Positions 24,562 through 34,375 of a stretch of 64,000 bases of DNA are shown piece by piece (position 1 is the stretch's first letter; each line of letters begins with the position of its first letter). The notes under the pieces are model-generated. The model saw nothing but the letters and a program-made list of their open reading frames with translations, ran no database searches and was not told the DNA's origin. The stretch comes from an uncultured Bryobacteraceae bacterium (GTDB lineage: Bacteria > Acidobacteriota > Terriglobia > Bryobacterales > Bryobacteraceae), in the NCBI GenBank assembly GCA_937920635.1, contig CAKZUE010000065.1:1-64000 (forward strand). The letters run 5' to 3'. Position numbers and translations under genes: made by a program.

Positions 24562-24567
24562 AGTGTA
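24562..24567 (-). promoter_or_regulatory. -10-like box TACACT before pyrR, leaderless arrangement
   Basis: On the bottom strand TACACT ends 8 nt before the pyrR ATG at 24553. There is no Shine-Dalgarno site and no room for a PyrR-type attenuator. Confidence 0.45.
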
Positions 24568-24573
24568 CTAATT

Positions 24574-24912
24574 TCAGTGCCGCCGCATCCGGTCGCGCAC
24601 GCGCTTCGAGATGCGCTCCAGCTCTTCCAGGTCTTTCAGTGCCCTGATAGAAAGCACGTGGCCCTTGCTCTGCTCGAGTTCCTCCTGCACCGAGTCGAGA
24701 ATCTTGCGCATCCGCTCGAGATCTTTCAGGTTAGCTTCGTGGTTGGCTTTGATCACTGCCTCCGACCACAACCGCCCGTCCGGCAGCTTTTTCGGTTCCT
24801 CTCTTTCCGGCGGAGGAGCGGGCAACTGCTGCGCGCCCAGCGCCGCCGCCAGCGCGATCAGGGGCGCCAGAAGCCGCCTGCTAGACTGAACTCTGATGAA
24901 GGACGTTGGCAT
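24574..24912 (-). CDS. Small exported coiled-coil protein
   Basis: A 112-residue protein with a signal peptide (QSSRRLLAPLIALAAALGAQ, residues about 9-28), a Pro-rich segment (LPAPPPEREEP) and then a charged heptad-like helix through the C-terminus (NLKDLERMRKILDSVQEELE, ALKDLEELERISKRVRDRMR). No family is recognised. It ends 20 bp before the pyrR start and may run into the pyr operon. Its ATG at 24912 lies inside the 5' end of hom on the other strand (17-bp head-to-head overlap). Longer in-frame extensions lie fully antisense to hom and are not credible. Similar exported coiled-coil proteins occur at 48.0-48.9 and 60.6-61.2 kb. Confidence 0.6.
   Translation of the reverse strand: MPTSFIRVQSSRRLLAPLIALAAALGAQQLPAPPPEREEPKKLPDGRLWSEAVIKANHEANLKDLERMRKILDSVQEELEQSKGHVLSIRALKDLEELERISKRVRDRMRRH
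24882..24887 (+). promoter_or_regulatory. -10-like box TAGACT before hom, leaderless arrangement
   Basis: TAGACT ends 8 nt before the ATG of hom at 24896 with no Shine-Dalgarno site. It lies within the signal-peptide codons of the divergent small gene. Confidence 0.45.
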
Positions 24913-26200
24913 CGGCATGATCGGCCTCGGCAATGTGGGAGGGGGGACACTTTCCATTCTCGCGGAAAACTCGGCCGAGATCGCCCGCAAGCTCGGCTTC
25001 GGGCTGCGCGTGGTCGCCGTGTGCAGCCGCAACCCGGCTGCGCATGCGCTGCCTGCGGGACTCGCGCCGGCTCTCATCACCAGCGACTGGCGCGAGGTGG
25101 TGGCGCACCCGGATGTCGAAATTGTTGCCGAACTCGTCGGCGGCACAACGGTCGCCGCCGAGATCGTCGAAGCCGCTCTCGACGCCGGCAAGAGCGTGGT
25201 GACGGCGAACAAAGAACTGGTGGCGCTGCGCGGACCCGAACTATGGCAGCGGGCGGAAGCGCGCGGCGCGGCGCTGGCCATGGAAGCCAGCGTCTGCGGC
25301 GGCATTCCCATCCACGCCGTGCTGCGCGAGGGCATCGCCGGAGACCGCGTCGAAGCGCTGTTCGGCATTCTCAACGGAACCAGCAATTACATCCTCACCG
25401 AAATCGAACAGCGCGGCGCGTCCTTTGGCGATGTGCTGGCCGAAGCGCAGCGGCTCGGATACGCCGAAGCCGATCCCGCGGCGGATGTGGACGGCTACGA
25501 CGCGCGGTCGAAGCTCGTGCTGCTCACCGCGTTGGCTTTTGGCGTGCGCCTTGCGCCGTCGTCGGTCCCCACCGAGGGAATCCGCCGCATCTCTCCAATT
25601 GATTTCGCCTATGCGCGGCAGCTTGGCTCGACCATCCGGCTGCTATGCGCGGCGCGGCGTGACGCCGGGGGTCTGTTCGTCAGCGTGCGCCCGTCGCTGC
25701 TGCCGCTGAAAACGATCATGGCCGGCGTGCGCGGCGCCTACAACGCCGTGTGGGTGCGCGGCGCCTTCGGCGCGGACACGTTCTACTATGGCCGCGGCGC
25801 GGGCCCGCTGCCGACCGGCGTCGCCGTGGTGAGCGACCTGATGCGCGTCGCGCGCGAATTGCGCCCGGCGCCGGCGCACCGCGTGCCGCCGTTTGCGGCG
25901 CGCACGCTCGAAGACGCCGAGCCGCTGCCCATCGGCCGCCAGGTGCGGCCCTGGTACTTGCGCTTCCGCATCAAGGACCGCCCGGGCATCATCCGGGATC
26001 TTTCCACGATCCTCGCCCGCCACGACATCTCCATCGACGCCGTGCTGCAACTGCCGGAACAGGACAAGCAGGACCTGCCGTTCGTCATCACGCTGGAAGC
26101 CGCGCCGGAGGCCGCCGTGCGCGCCGCGCTGGAAGAGATGGCCGCGCTCGAGTTCATGGTCGAACCGCCCCTGGCCCTGCCCATCGAAAAGGCCGTCTGA
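24896..26200 (+). CDS. hom: Homoserine dehydrogenase with ACT domain
   Basis: A 434-residue enzyme that reduces aspartate semialdehyde to homoserine in the threonine/methionine/isoleucine branch. The NAD(P) site GMIGLGNVGGGTL is at 7-19; TANKELVA and the catalytic-domain signature NGTSNYILTE with EADPAADVDGYDARSKL follow; Lys in RSKL is the expected catalytic residue. Residues about 355-434 form an ACT domain (RFRIKDRPGIIRDLSTILAR), the usual site of threonine feedback. It is convergent with a second homoserine-dehydrogenase-like gene that has no ACT domain. No thrB, thrC or aspartokinase gene is adjacent. Confidence 0.95.
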   Translation: MKDVGIGMIGLGNVGGGTLSILAENSAEIARKLGFGLRVVAVCSRNPAAHALPAGLAPALITSDWREVVAHPDVEIVAELVGGTTVAAEIVEAALDAGKSVVTANKELVALRGPELWQRAEARGAALAMEASVCGGIPIHAVLREGIAGDRVEALFGILNGTSNYILTEIEQRGASFGDVLAEAQRLGYAEADPAADVDGYDARSKLVLLTALAFGVRLAPSSVPTEGIRRISPIDFAYARQLGSTIRLLCAARRDAGGLFVSVRPSLLPLKTIMAGVRGAYNAVWVRGAFGADTFYYGRGAGPLPTGVAVVSDLMRVARELRPAPAHRVPPFAARTLEDAEPLPIGRQVRPWYLRFRIKDRPGIIRDLSTILARHDISIDAVLQLPEQDKQDLPFVITLEAAPEAAVRAALEEMAALEFMVEPPLALPIEKAV

Positions 26201-26369
26201 GGCGTGTGAGGCGCCGCGCCACCGGGATTCCGTGCCGCGCCACCTCAAGGTTCCCCCCTGGCCTTGGCCGGGGGCTGCCCGTGTAGCGGTGCTGCGGTGG
26301 TGGTGGGCGTTGCGGCAGTGTGGGCCGCTTGGTCGCGCCTCCGGCGCTCCCGCGCGGCTCCTTGCGGGG

Positions 26370-27332
26370 TCACAGGCTGCGCGCGATGTCCACCAGATCG
26401 GCGAATACCCCGTAGGCCGTCTGTTGCAGCCCCGGATTCAGGCTGAACACGCCGAGATCGCCCATCGTGTCCGTGTGCAGCACGAGCACGTTCGATGTGC
26501 CGCGCACCTGCGCGAGCAGATCGTCCGCATCGAGCACCTCGGCGCGCACGCGCAGCGTGACGCCCGCGGCGGTGCGCCTGCCGCGGCTCACCAGCACGAT
26601 GCGCTTGCCCGCGCGCTCGGCTTCAGCCACCTTTTCCGGTGTGAGCCGTCCGATGCCCCGCCGGTTCACCGCGGCGGGCGTGGTGCGCGCGTCCATCAGC
26701 ACGTTGGCCAGGGCGGCGGCTTTGCAGGCGCTGTCCCAGCCGTCGATGTCGAACCAGGGATCGGCTTCGGTGACGCCTAGCCGGCGCGCCTCTTCGATCC
26801 CTTCTTCGAGCGCCGCGCCGCGCCGCATCGCGTCGAGAATCACCTGCGTGGTCGAGTTCAGCACGCCCGCAAATCCAAGCACCCGTGTGCCCGGCAGGCA
26901 GTGCCGCGCCAGGTTGAACACGGGCGCGCCGTCCATCACCGCGGACTCAAAGCGGAACTCGGCCCCCGCGCGGAGCGCTTCCGCGGCAAGGTCCGCGTAG
27001 CAGCAGGCGATAGGGCCCTTGTTGGCCGTCACCACGTGCATGCCGCGCGCGAACGCGGCGCGGATGTGGCTCGCGGCGGGTTCGCCGTCTTCCGGGTTCA
27101 GCGTGGTCAGCTCGACCAGAATCTCGGCGCGGGAGCGGTCGAGAAACTCTTCCGCGCCCGCCGCCGGAGGGCCGAAGACGGGTTCCTCCGGCAGCCCGTG
27201 CAGATCGTAAGCCGTGCCGTGGCGCAGCGTGTGCGCGGCGACGATGCGGAAGGGATACACATGGCGCTCGAGCGCGATCAGGCGCGCCAGCGCGCGCGCC
27301 ACTCTGCCGTAGCCAAGAATTGCGACTCTCAA
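26370..27332 (-). CDS. Second homoserine-dehydrogenase-like protein, no ACT domain
   Basis: A 320-residue NAD(P)-binding protein of the homoserine dehydrogenase family. The Rossmann motif ILGYGRVARALARL is at 5-18, VVTANKGPIA matches TANKE of Hom with Gly for Glu, and LNSTTQVILDAM corresponds to NGTSNYIL; EADPWFDIDGWDSACKA keeps the Asp/Lys catalytic segment. There is no ACT domain, so it would not be threonine-inhibited in the usual way. It may be a feedback-insensitive isozyme or act on a related substrate. It overlaps the end of the DUF4139 gene by 4 bp, so the two are coupled. The 169-bp gap to hom holds no gene. Confidence 0.8.
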   Translation of the reverse strand: MRVAILGYGRVARALARLIALERHVYPFRIVAAHTLRHGTAYDLHGLPEEPVFGPPAAGAEEFLDRSRAEILVELTTLNPEDGEPAASHIRAAFARGMHVVTANKGPIACCYADLAAEALRAGAEFRFESAVMDGAPVFNLARHCLPGTRVLGFAGVLNSTTQVILDAMRRGAALEEGIEEARRLGVTEADPWFDIDGWDSACKAAALANVLMDARTTPAAVNRRGIGRLTPEKVAEAERAGKRIVLVSRGRRTAAGVTLRVRAEVLDADDLLAQVRGTSNVLVLHTDTMGDLGVFSLNPGLQQTAYGVFADLVDIARSL

Positions 27333-29305
27333 AACTCGAGCTTCTCGATCAGGGCGTTCAGTTCATTTTCCAGCGTAGCCCTGCGGCGGCTCAGCTCGCT
27401 CATGCGGTCGCGGAGCTGCGCGATGCGGACGTCGCCTTTGGCCAGCTCAGCCGCATAGCGGTTGACCATCTCCTGTTGCCCCGCCACATTGCGCAGCGTG
27501 TTGATGTTCTGCCGCAGCCGGTCCTGCTCGCTGCCGAGTTCGCGCAGTTCGGCCTCGGCGCGGCGCAGTTCGGAATCCGTTTCGGCGATCTCGCGCTTCT
27601 TGGCAGCGATGGCTTCGAGCTGCTGCCGCGCGGCGGCGCTGAGCGCGCGGTTCCGGACGTAACTGACGAGGATGTCCGGCGTGAGCGACGTGACCGCGGT
27701 GGAGCTTTCCACCTCGTGCTCTTCCACGGCGGCGAGCTTCGCGCCGCCCTGCGCGGGCAGCGCCACGGAGAAGCGGTAGGAAGCGGGCGTGGTCTCGTCC
27801 GCTTTCGGCTTCAGCAGCTTCCACTGCGGCGATGCGGCGTGCTCGATGAGCAGCGTCTTCTCCTTCGCGTCGGCGTTGGAGACCGTGTAAACGGTGGTGC
27901 GCTGGATGGCGGTGCGCGTGGTGAGCACGCCGCGGCTGGCTTTGAGGCTGCGGATGGTCTCTTCGCCCGACTCATAGTTGGTGGTGACGCGCACCGCCTG
28001 ATCGACGGCGTAGCTGACGAGGCGCTTCTCGCCGCTCTTGAGCACCTCCATCATCGCCTCGCCGGAATAGCCGGAGGAGTGGTAGACGGTGATGGGCCCG
28101 CCGTCGAGCGTCTTGCCGGTGGAGTTGGTGAGTTCAGCGGCATGGCGCGGGTTGAGCTGCGAGCGGTCGGCGTAAATCAGCAGCTTGCGCGCCGCGATTT
28201 TGCCCTGGAAGAAGGGCAGCAGCAGCGACTCGCCGGCGCGGGCGTTGACGGGCGCGGAGAAGCTGTACTCGAACAGCTCGCCCGCCTCGCGCGCTTCGGC
28301 GGCTGGCTCGACGGAGCTCATCTCCATCTCCATGGGGGGGGGAGCGGCGGCGAAGGCGGCATCGGGCTTGTCCACCCTGCCCCGGATGGGGGACATCATC
28401 TTGCGTGAGGCGGCCACGCCGGCTTTTCCTTCCGCCGTCATGGCGCCCGCATGCACCTGCGGCGCGGCGGGCTCGATGCCGGGCAGATCAACCTCTTTGC
28501 GCTGGACGTAACGGGCTTCGAGCAGCCGGGTGAGAAAAGAAACCGGCTTGCCGCTGACGACGCTCAGCGCCACCTGGTTCCAATCCTCGCCGGTCGCGTT
28601 TTCGACGATCGCCCAGCCTTCCAGGGTGGCTTCGCCCGGGTCGGGCAGCAGCAGGCGATAGGTGGATTTCCAGACCGGAGCGGGGGCGAGGTAGCGCGCG
28701 GTCACGCGCCGTTCGCCGGAACCGGCCAGGTCGATGAAGACGATGCGGCGGTCCGGAGCGAGCTCTTTCGCCATGCGCGCCAGCGCATCGGAGAGCTGCT
28801 TCTGAATCCGCTCCTCGGCGAACTTGATGCCGGAAGCGGCATCCAGGTCATAGACGGCGAACGCGCCGGAATCCAACAAAAGCGTCAGTTCCTGTTTTTG
28901 CCCCTGGTTGGGCAGGGGAGCCAGACGGCCGGAGACGATGACGCCGGAGACGGGGCTGCCCTGATACTGCATCTGGAGGCGAGCGCCGCGCCACTGGTCG
29001 AGCAGGGCCACGAGGGGCTGCTGCGCGTTGATCTGAACCGGCGGAGGCAGAGCGCCGGGCTGCTGAGGGTCCTTGAATTCATACCGCACCCGCGCCACGC
29101 CGCCCGGGGCGTCGAGGACGAGCGATTTCAGCACGTCGTCGACTTCGGCGGCGCGGAAATCAAGCGCCGCCGTCTCGCCGGGCTTCACGGCGCCGGAGCG
29201 CTCGTAAAAGGCGACGCCGTTCTTGTACACGACGACGCGCTTCACCGGCAGCGGCGCTGCCTGCAAAAGGCCCGCGGCGAGCAGGGCCGAAACAGTAGAC
29301 ATCAT
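27329..29305 (-). CDS. Exported DUF4139 protein with C-terminal coiled coil
   Basis: A 658-residue exported protein. Residues 1-16 are a signal peptide. LPVKRVVVYKNGVAFYERSG near the N-terminus resembles the start of mucoidy-inhibitor (MuiA)/DUF4140-DUF4139 proteins; the central beta-rich part (WKSTYRLLLPDPGEATLEGW, ENATGEDWNQVALSVVSGKP) is the DUF4139 core. Residues about 565-655 are a long charged coiled coil (IAAKKREIAETDSELRRAEA). In family members the coiled coil is usually near the N-terminus, so its C-terminal place here is somewhat unusual. Function is unknown. It has a strong Shine-Dalgarno site (AGAGGAGGAA) and TATCAT (29329-29324) 18 nt before the ATG. Confidence 0.78.
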   Translation of the reverse strand: MMSTVSALLAAGLLQAAPLPVKRVVVYKNGVAFYERSGAVKPGETAALDFRAAEVDDVLKSLVLDAPGGVARVRYEFKDPQQPGALPPPVQINAQQPLVALLDQWRGARLQMQYQGSPVSGVIVSGRLAPLPNQGQKQELTLLLDSGAFAVYDLDAASGIKFAEERIQKQLSDALARMAKELAPDRRIVFIDLAGSGERRVTARYLAPAPVWKSTYRLLLPDPGEATLEGWAIVENATGEDWNQVALSVVSGKPVSFLTRLLEARYVQRKEVDLPGIEPAAPQVHAGAMTAEGKAGVAASRKMMSPIRGRVDKPDAAFAAAPPPMEMEMSSVEPAAEAREAGELFEYSFSAPVNARAGESLLLPFFQGKIAARKLLIYADRSQLNPRHAAELTNSTGKTLDGGPITVYHSSGYSGEAMMEVLKSGEKRLVSYAVDQAVRVTTNYESGEETIRSLKASRGVLTTRTAIQRTTVYTVSNADAKEKTLLIEHAASPQWKLLKPKADETTPASYRFSVALPAQGGAKLAAVEEHEVESSTAVTSLTPDILVSYVRNRALSAAARQQLEAIAAKKREIAETDSELRRAEAELRELGSEQDRLRQNINTLRNVAGQQEMVNRYAAELAKGDVRIAQLRDRMSELSRRRATLENELNALIEKLEF

Positions 29306-29354
29306 GCGGTTCCTCCTCTGGTCATGATAAGGTCAAGAACACGCCGGAGCGACC

Positions 29355-29735
29355 ATGGCCATCCTGCTGGTGGACGACGAAAAGCCGCTGCTTGCGCTGC
29401 TTCAGCGGTTTCTGGAGCGGGCCGGCTACCGTGTAGACGTGTCGGAGACGGGTTTCGGTGCGCTGGAAAAGTGCCGCGCGGCGCCGTGCCCGTACTCGGT
29501 GGTGGTGCTGGACCTGAAGCTGCCGGACATCTCCGGCGCGGAGCTGCTGCCCATGCTGTTGGAAGCCGCGCCTTCGCTCCAGGTGATCATCTCGAGCGGA
29601 ACGCCGTTCAGCCCGTCGGCGCTGCCCGAGCCGCTGCGGCCGAGGGTGGAGGCGCTGCTGAAGCCGTTTCTGCCGAAGGAGCTGCTGGAGGCGGTGGAGC
29701 GGCTGGCTCCGCGGGGGCGCGGCGCCTCAGTCTAG
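29355..29735 (+). CDS. Single-domain response regulator
   Basis: A 126-residue stand-alone receiver domain. D7/D8 in LLVDDEK bind Mg, D53 in VVLDLKLPD is the phosphoacceptor, Ser in IISSGTP takes the switch position and K103 in LLKPF is conserved. There is no output domain, so it probably relays or sequesters phosphate, or binds a partner as CheY does. No kinase is adjacent; the degenerate kinase-receiver at 10.5-12 kb is the only other such protein in the window. Its last 9 bp overlap the convergent hypothetical gene. Confidence 0.9.
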   Translation: MAILLVDDEKPLLALLQRFLERAGYRVDVSETGFGALEKCRAAPCPYSVVVLDLKLPDISGAELLPMLLEAAPSLQVIISSGTPFSPSALPEPLRPRVEALLKPFLPKELLEAVERLAPRGRGASV

Positions 29736-30281
29736 CAGCGCCTTGAGCCGCTCGGCGAAGTTCTCCTCGTCCTCGGTCCACAGCAGCCGGCGCTCGGCGA
29801 TCAGCTCGTTCTCGAGGTCCGTGGCCAGGTGCAGCACGCTGCGGATGTTGGACTGCACGGGGCGGAGGGCGTCGCTCGAGGGTGCGGGAAGATAGAGGCG
29901 CTGCGGCCCGAGATCGAGGCGGAGATGCTCGCCGAGCGGCGCTTCGAATTGCGGCCCGAAGATCTCGAGGTAGACGCGGGAGGGCTTCAGCTCCCAATCG
30001 CCGGTCCACTGGTAGATGTCCCAGCGCATCTCGACCTGGATGGCGATGTCATCGTGCAGGTGCTCCTGCACGCGGGAGGCGGCCGCCTGCGGGTCAAGGT
30101 TGCCATCGTATGGCTCCTCCAGCAGCGGGGCTTCGCGGAAGGCGAGCGGGATGATGCGGAAGACGCCGCCGGGCAGCAGGCGCGACTGCGGGAAGACGGC
30201 GATGGCCTTCTTCAGATACAGCGGCAGCCCGACGGGGGCGAAGTTCTTGAGCCACAGGGACAGGAACAGCGGATCGTGCAT
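29727..30281 (-). CDS. Conserved-looking hypothetical protein downstream of glgB
   Basis: A 184-residue cytosolic protein with no signal peptide, membrane segment or recognised domain. It is rich in aromatic and acidic residues (EMRWDIYQWTGDWELKPSRV, YLEIFGPQFEAPLG) and ends with a charged helix (ENELIAERRLLWTEDEENFA). It begins 6 bp after the glgB stop, so it is almost certainly co-transcribed with glgB and may take part in glycogen metabolism or its control; that is inferred only from position. The last 9 bp overlap the convergent receiver gene. Confidence 0.7.
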   Translation of the reverse strand: MHDPLFLSLWLKNFAPVGLPLYLKKAIAVFPQSRLLPGGVFRIIPLAFREAPLLEEPYDGNLDPQAAASRVQEHLHDDIAIQVEMRWDIYQWTGDWELKPSRVYLEIFGPQFEAPLGEHLRLDLGPQRLYLPAPSSDALRPVQSNIRSVLHLATDLENELIAERRLLWTEDEENFAERLKALLD

Positions 30282-30287
30282 GGCGGA

Positions 30288-32456
<2,169 letters not shown>

Positions 32457-32461
32457 GCGGC

Positions 32462-32468
32462 TATTATG
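32462..32468. promoter_or_regulatory. Shared bidirectional -10 core between glgB and the deaminase gene
   Basis: TATTAT (32462-32467) on the top strand ends 8 nt before the ATG at 32476, and CATAAT (32468-32463) on the bottom strand ends 6 nt before the glgB ATG at 32456. Only 19 bp separate the two start codons, so no conventional leader or ribosome site fits in either direction. Confidence 0.55.
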
Positions 32469-32475
32469 GCAATTC

Positions 32476-33405
32476 ATGGACCTCAGGTCACTGGCGAAGG
32501 CCGAATTGCACCTGCACCTGGAAGGGGCGGCGGAGCCGGAGACGCTCTGCGAGTGTTCGCCGGGGCTGACGCCGGAGGAAGCGCGGGCGCGGATGCGGTT
32601 TGCGAACTTCGATGAATTTCTCCAGGCGTTCAAGTGGGTTCACACGCGGCTGCGGAGGCCGGAACATTTCGCGCTGGTTTTGAAGCGGCTGCTTGAGCGG
32701 CTTGCGGGAGAAGGCGTGCGCTATGCGGAGATCAATGTGAGCGCGGGCGTGATCCTGTGGCGCGGGCTGCCGCTGGACGAGTTCTTCACGGCGATCGCGG
32801 AGGAAGCGGAACGGGGCCCGCTGCCGGTGCGGTTCATATTTGACGCGGTGCGGCAGTTCGGCCGCGCGCACGTTGAAGCGGTGGCGGAGGCGGCGGTGCG
32901 GTGGAAGGAGCGGGGCGTTGCCGGGTTCGGGATTGGGGGCGATGAAGCGCGCGGTCCGGCGCGGCTGTACAGAGAGGTGTTCGATTTTGTGCGCGCCCGC
33001 GGGCTGGCGGCAGTGCCGCACGGCGGCGAGACGGCGGGGCCGGAGAGCGTGTGGGAGGCGCTCGAGTGCGGGGCGCGGCGGATCGGGCACGGGATCCGCG
33101 CGGCGGAGGATGCGGCGCTGCTCGAGGAGCTGCGCAGGCGGGACGTGGCGCTGGAGGTCTGCATCACGAGCAATGTGCGCACAGGCGCGGTGCGGTCCAT
33201 GGCGGAGCATCCGGTGCGGCGGCTGTTCGAGGCGGGCGTGCCGGTGGTGCTGAACACGGACGATCCGGCGCTGTTCGCCACGACGCTGGTGCGCGAGTAC
33301 GAGCTGGCGCGGGACGTGTTCGGGTTCACGGAAGAGGATCTGCGGCAGGTGGCGCGGAACAGCTTCCGCTACGCGCTGGCGGCGTCGGAGCCGCCGCCGC
33401 TCTGA
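32476..33405 (+). CDS. add: Adenosine-deaminase-family amidohydrolase
   Basis: A 309-residue metal-dependent deaminase. Metal-ligand His are in [18 protein letters not shown] is the substrate loop, [16 protein letters not shown] holds the next His and catalytic Glu, RRIGHGIRA another His, and [11 protein letters not shown] the catalytic Asp. The chain is shorter than human ADA and matches bacterial Add-like proteins; adenine deaminase or aminodeoxyfutalosine deaminase of menaquinone synthesis cannot be excluded from sequence. The ATG at 32476 directly precedes the conserved start and follows TATTAT by 8 nt. Its 3' end overlaps the convergent cysE by 37 bp. Confidence 0.85.
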   Translation: MDLRSLAKAELHLHLEGAAEPETLCECSPGLTPEEARARMRFANFDEFLQAFKWVHTRLRRPEHFALVLKRLLERLAGEGVRYAEINVSAGVILWRGLPLDEFFTAIAEEAERGPLPVRFIFDAVRQFGRAHVEAVAEAAVRWKERGVAGFGIGGDEARGPARLYREVFDFVRARGLAAVPHGGETAGPESVWEALECGARRIGHGIRAAEDAALLEELRRRDVALEVCITSNVRTGAVRSMAEHPVRRLFEAGVPVVLNTDDPALFATTLVREYELARDVFGFTEEDLRQVARNSFRYALAASEPPPL

Positions 33406-34043
33406 GAGAGCTTTTGGGAGAGCTCGCGGACGATGGTTTCCAGTTGTTCGACGCGCTGGGCGAGCTGCTCGATGGCCTGTCCCTCGGGGTCGGGAAGCTT
33501 GGCGTGCTCGAGCACTTCTTCATTGTCGAGACGGCTGCGGACGATGCGGCCGGGGACGCCGACGACGGTGGAGTGATCGGGGACGGACTTGAGCACCACC
33601 GAGCCGGCGCCGATGCGGACGTGGTTGCCGATGGTGATGTTGCCGAGCACCTTGGCGCCGCTGCCGATGACCACGTTGTTGCCGAGGGTAGGGTGGCGCT
33701 TGCCCTTTTCTTTTCCCGTGCCGCCGAGAGTGACGCCCTGATAGAGGAGGCAGTCGTCGCCGACAATGGCGGTCTCGCCGATGACGACGCCCATGCCGTG
33801 GTCGATGAAAAAGCGGCGTCCGATCTGCGCGCCGGGGTGGATTTCAATGCCCGTGAGCGAGCGGGAGAGCTGGCTGACGAGGCGCGCGAGGGTGGTGAAG
33901 CCGGCTTTGTAGAGCCTGTGCGCGAGCCGGTGGAGGAGGATGGCATGGAATCCGGGATAGCAGAACAGGATCTCGATGACATTCCTGGCCGCGGGGTCTT
34001 CGCGGAAGATCGTGTCGATCTGTTCCCGGATGGTGCGAAACAT
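33369..34043 (-). CDS. cysE: Serine O-acetyltransferase
   Basis: A 224-residue left-handed beta-helix enzyme that acetylates serine for cysteine synthesis. The N-terminal helical part has [18 protein letters not shown]; the hexapeptide repeats follow, with the family motif [20 protein letters not shown] holding the active His, then [18 protein letters not shown] and [19 protein letters not shown]. It is the short bacterial form. The C-terminus adds a coiled coil ([20 protein letters not shown]) absent from minimal enzymes. ATG 34043 was chosen from homology; upstream in-frame sequence only translates the palindromic repeats. The 3' end overlaps the convergent deaminase gene by 37 bp. No cysK is adjacent. 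Confidence 0.93.
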   Translation of the reverse strand: MFRTIREQIDTIFREDPAARNVIEILFCYPGFHAILLHRLAHRLYKAGFTTLARLVSQLSRSLTGIEIHPGAQIGRRFFIDHGMGVVIGETAIVGDDCLLYQGVTLGGTGKEKGKRHPTLGNNVVIGSGAKVLGNITIGNHVRIGAGSVVLKSVPDHSTVVGVPGRIVRSRLDNEEVLEHAKLPDPEGQAIEQLAQRVEQLETIVRELSQKLSQSGGGSDAASA

Positions 34044-34081
34044 CGTTTGATTACCAATTATGCGCTGTTTCAGGGGCAGAC

Positions 34082-34339
34082 GCGCAGCCATCGCCAAAGG
34101 GCGATGGGAATAGGGTTGGGGATCGTGCAACAAAGCGCAGCCATCGCCCAGGGGCGATGGGAAACAAGGGGGGAGGGCGATGGGAACAGGGCTGGGGATC
34201 GTGCAACGAAGCGCAGCCATCGCCAAAGGGCGATGGGAACAGGGCTGGGGATCGTGCAACGAAGCGCAGCCATCGCCCAGGGGCGATGGGAAACAAGAGG
34301 GGGAGGGCGATGGGAAGAGGGCGGGGGCGCAGGCGGGCT
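34082..34339. repeat. Duplicated array of palindromic repeats between cysE and lactate permease
   Basis: The 332-bp gap 34044-34375 holds no gene. It is filled by four units that each begin GCGCAGCCATCGCC: 34082-34134 (53 bp), 34135-34210 (76 bp), 34211-34263 (53 bp) and 34264 to about 34339. Units 1+2 and 3+4 form two near-identical copies of a composite of about 129 bp. Every unit contains a hairpin CCATCGCC-NNN-GGGCGATGG, and GGGCGATGGGAA occurs six times. Differences between copies are single bases. There are no unique spacers, so it is not a CRISPR array. Confidence 0.9.
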
Positions 34340-34375
34340 TTGATATGATGATGCCGCTTTCTCCAGGATCCTGAA

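Noticed and set aside
24913-25386. N-terminal extension of the small coiled-coil gene up to 25386.
   Set aside because: It is antisense to hom, low-complexity, and the signal peptide begins only at 24912.
26201-26369. A terminator or small gene between the two homoserine dehydrogenase genes.
   Set aside because: Only a GC hairpin around CCCCCTGGCC without a U-run and direct repeats of CGCGCCACC were seen; no open frame is credible.
34082-34339. The repeat array as a CRISPR.
   Set aside because: Units are 53 and 74-76 bp, near identical throughout, with no unique spacers and no cas genes.
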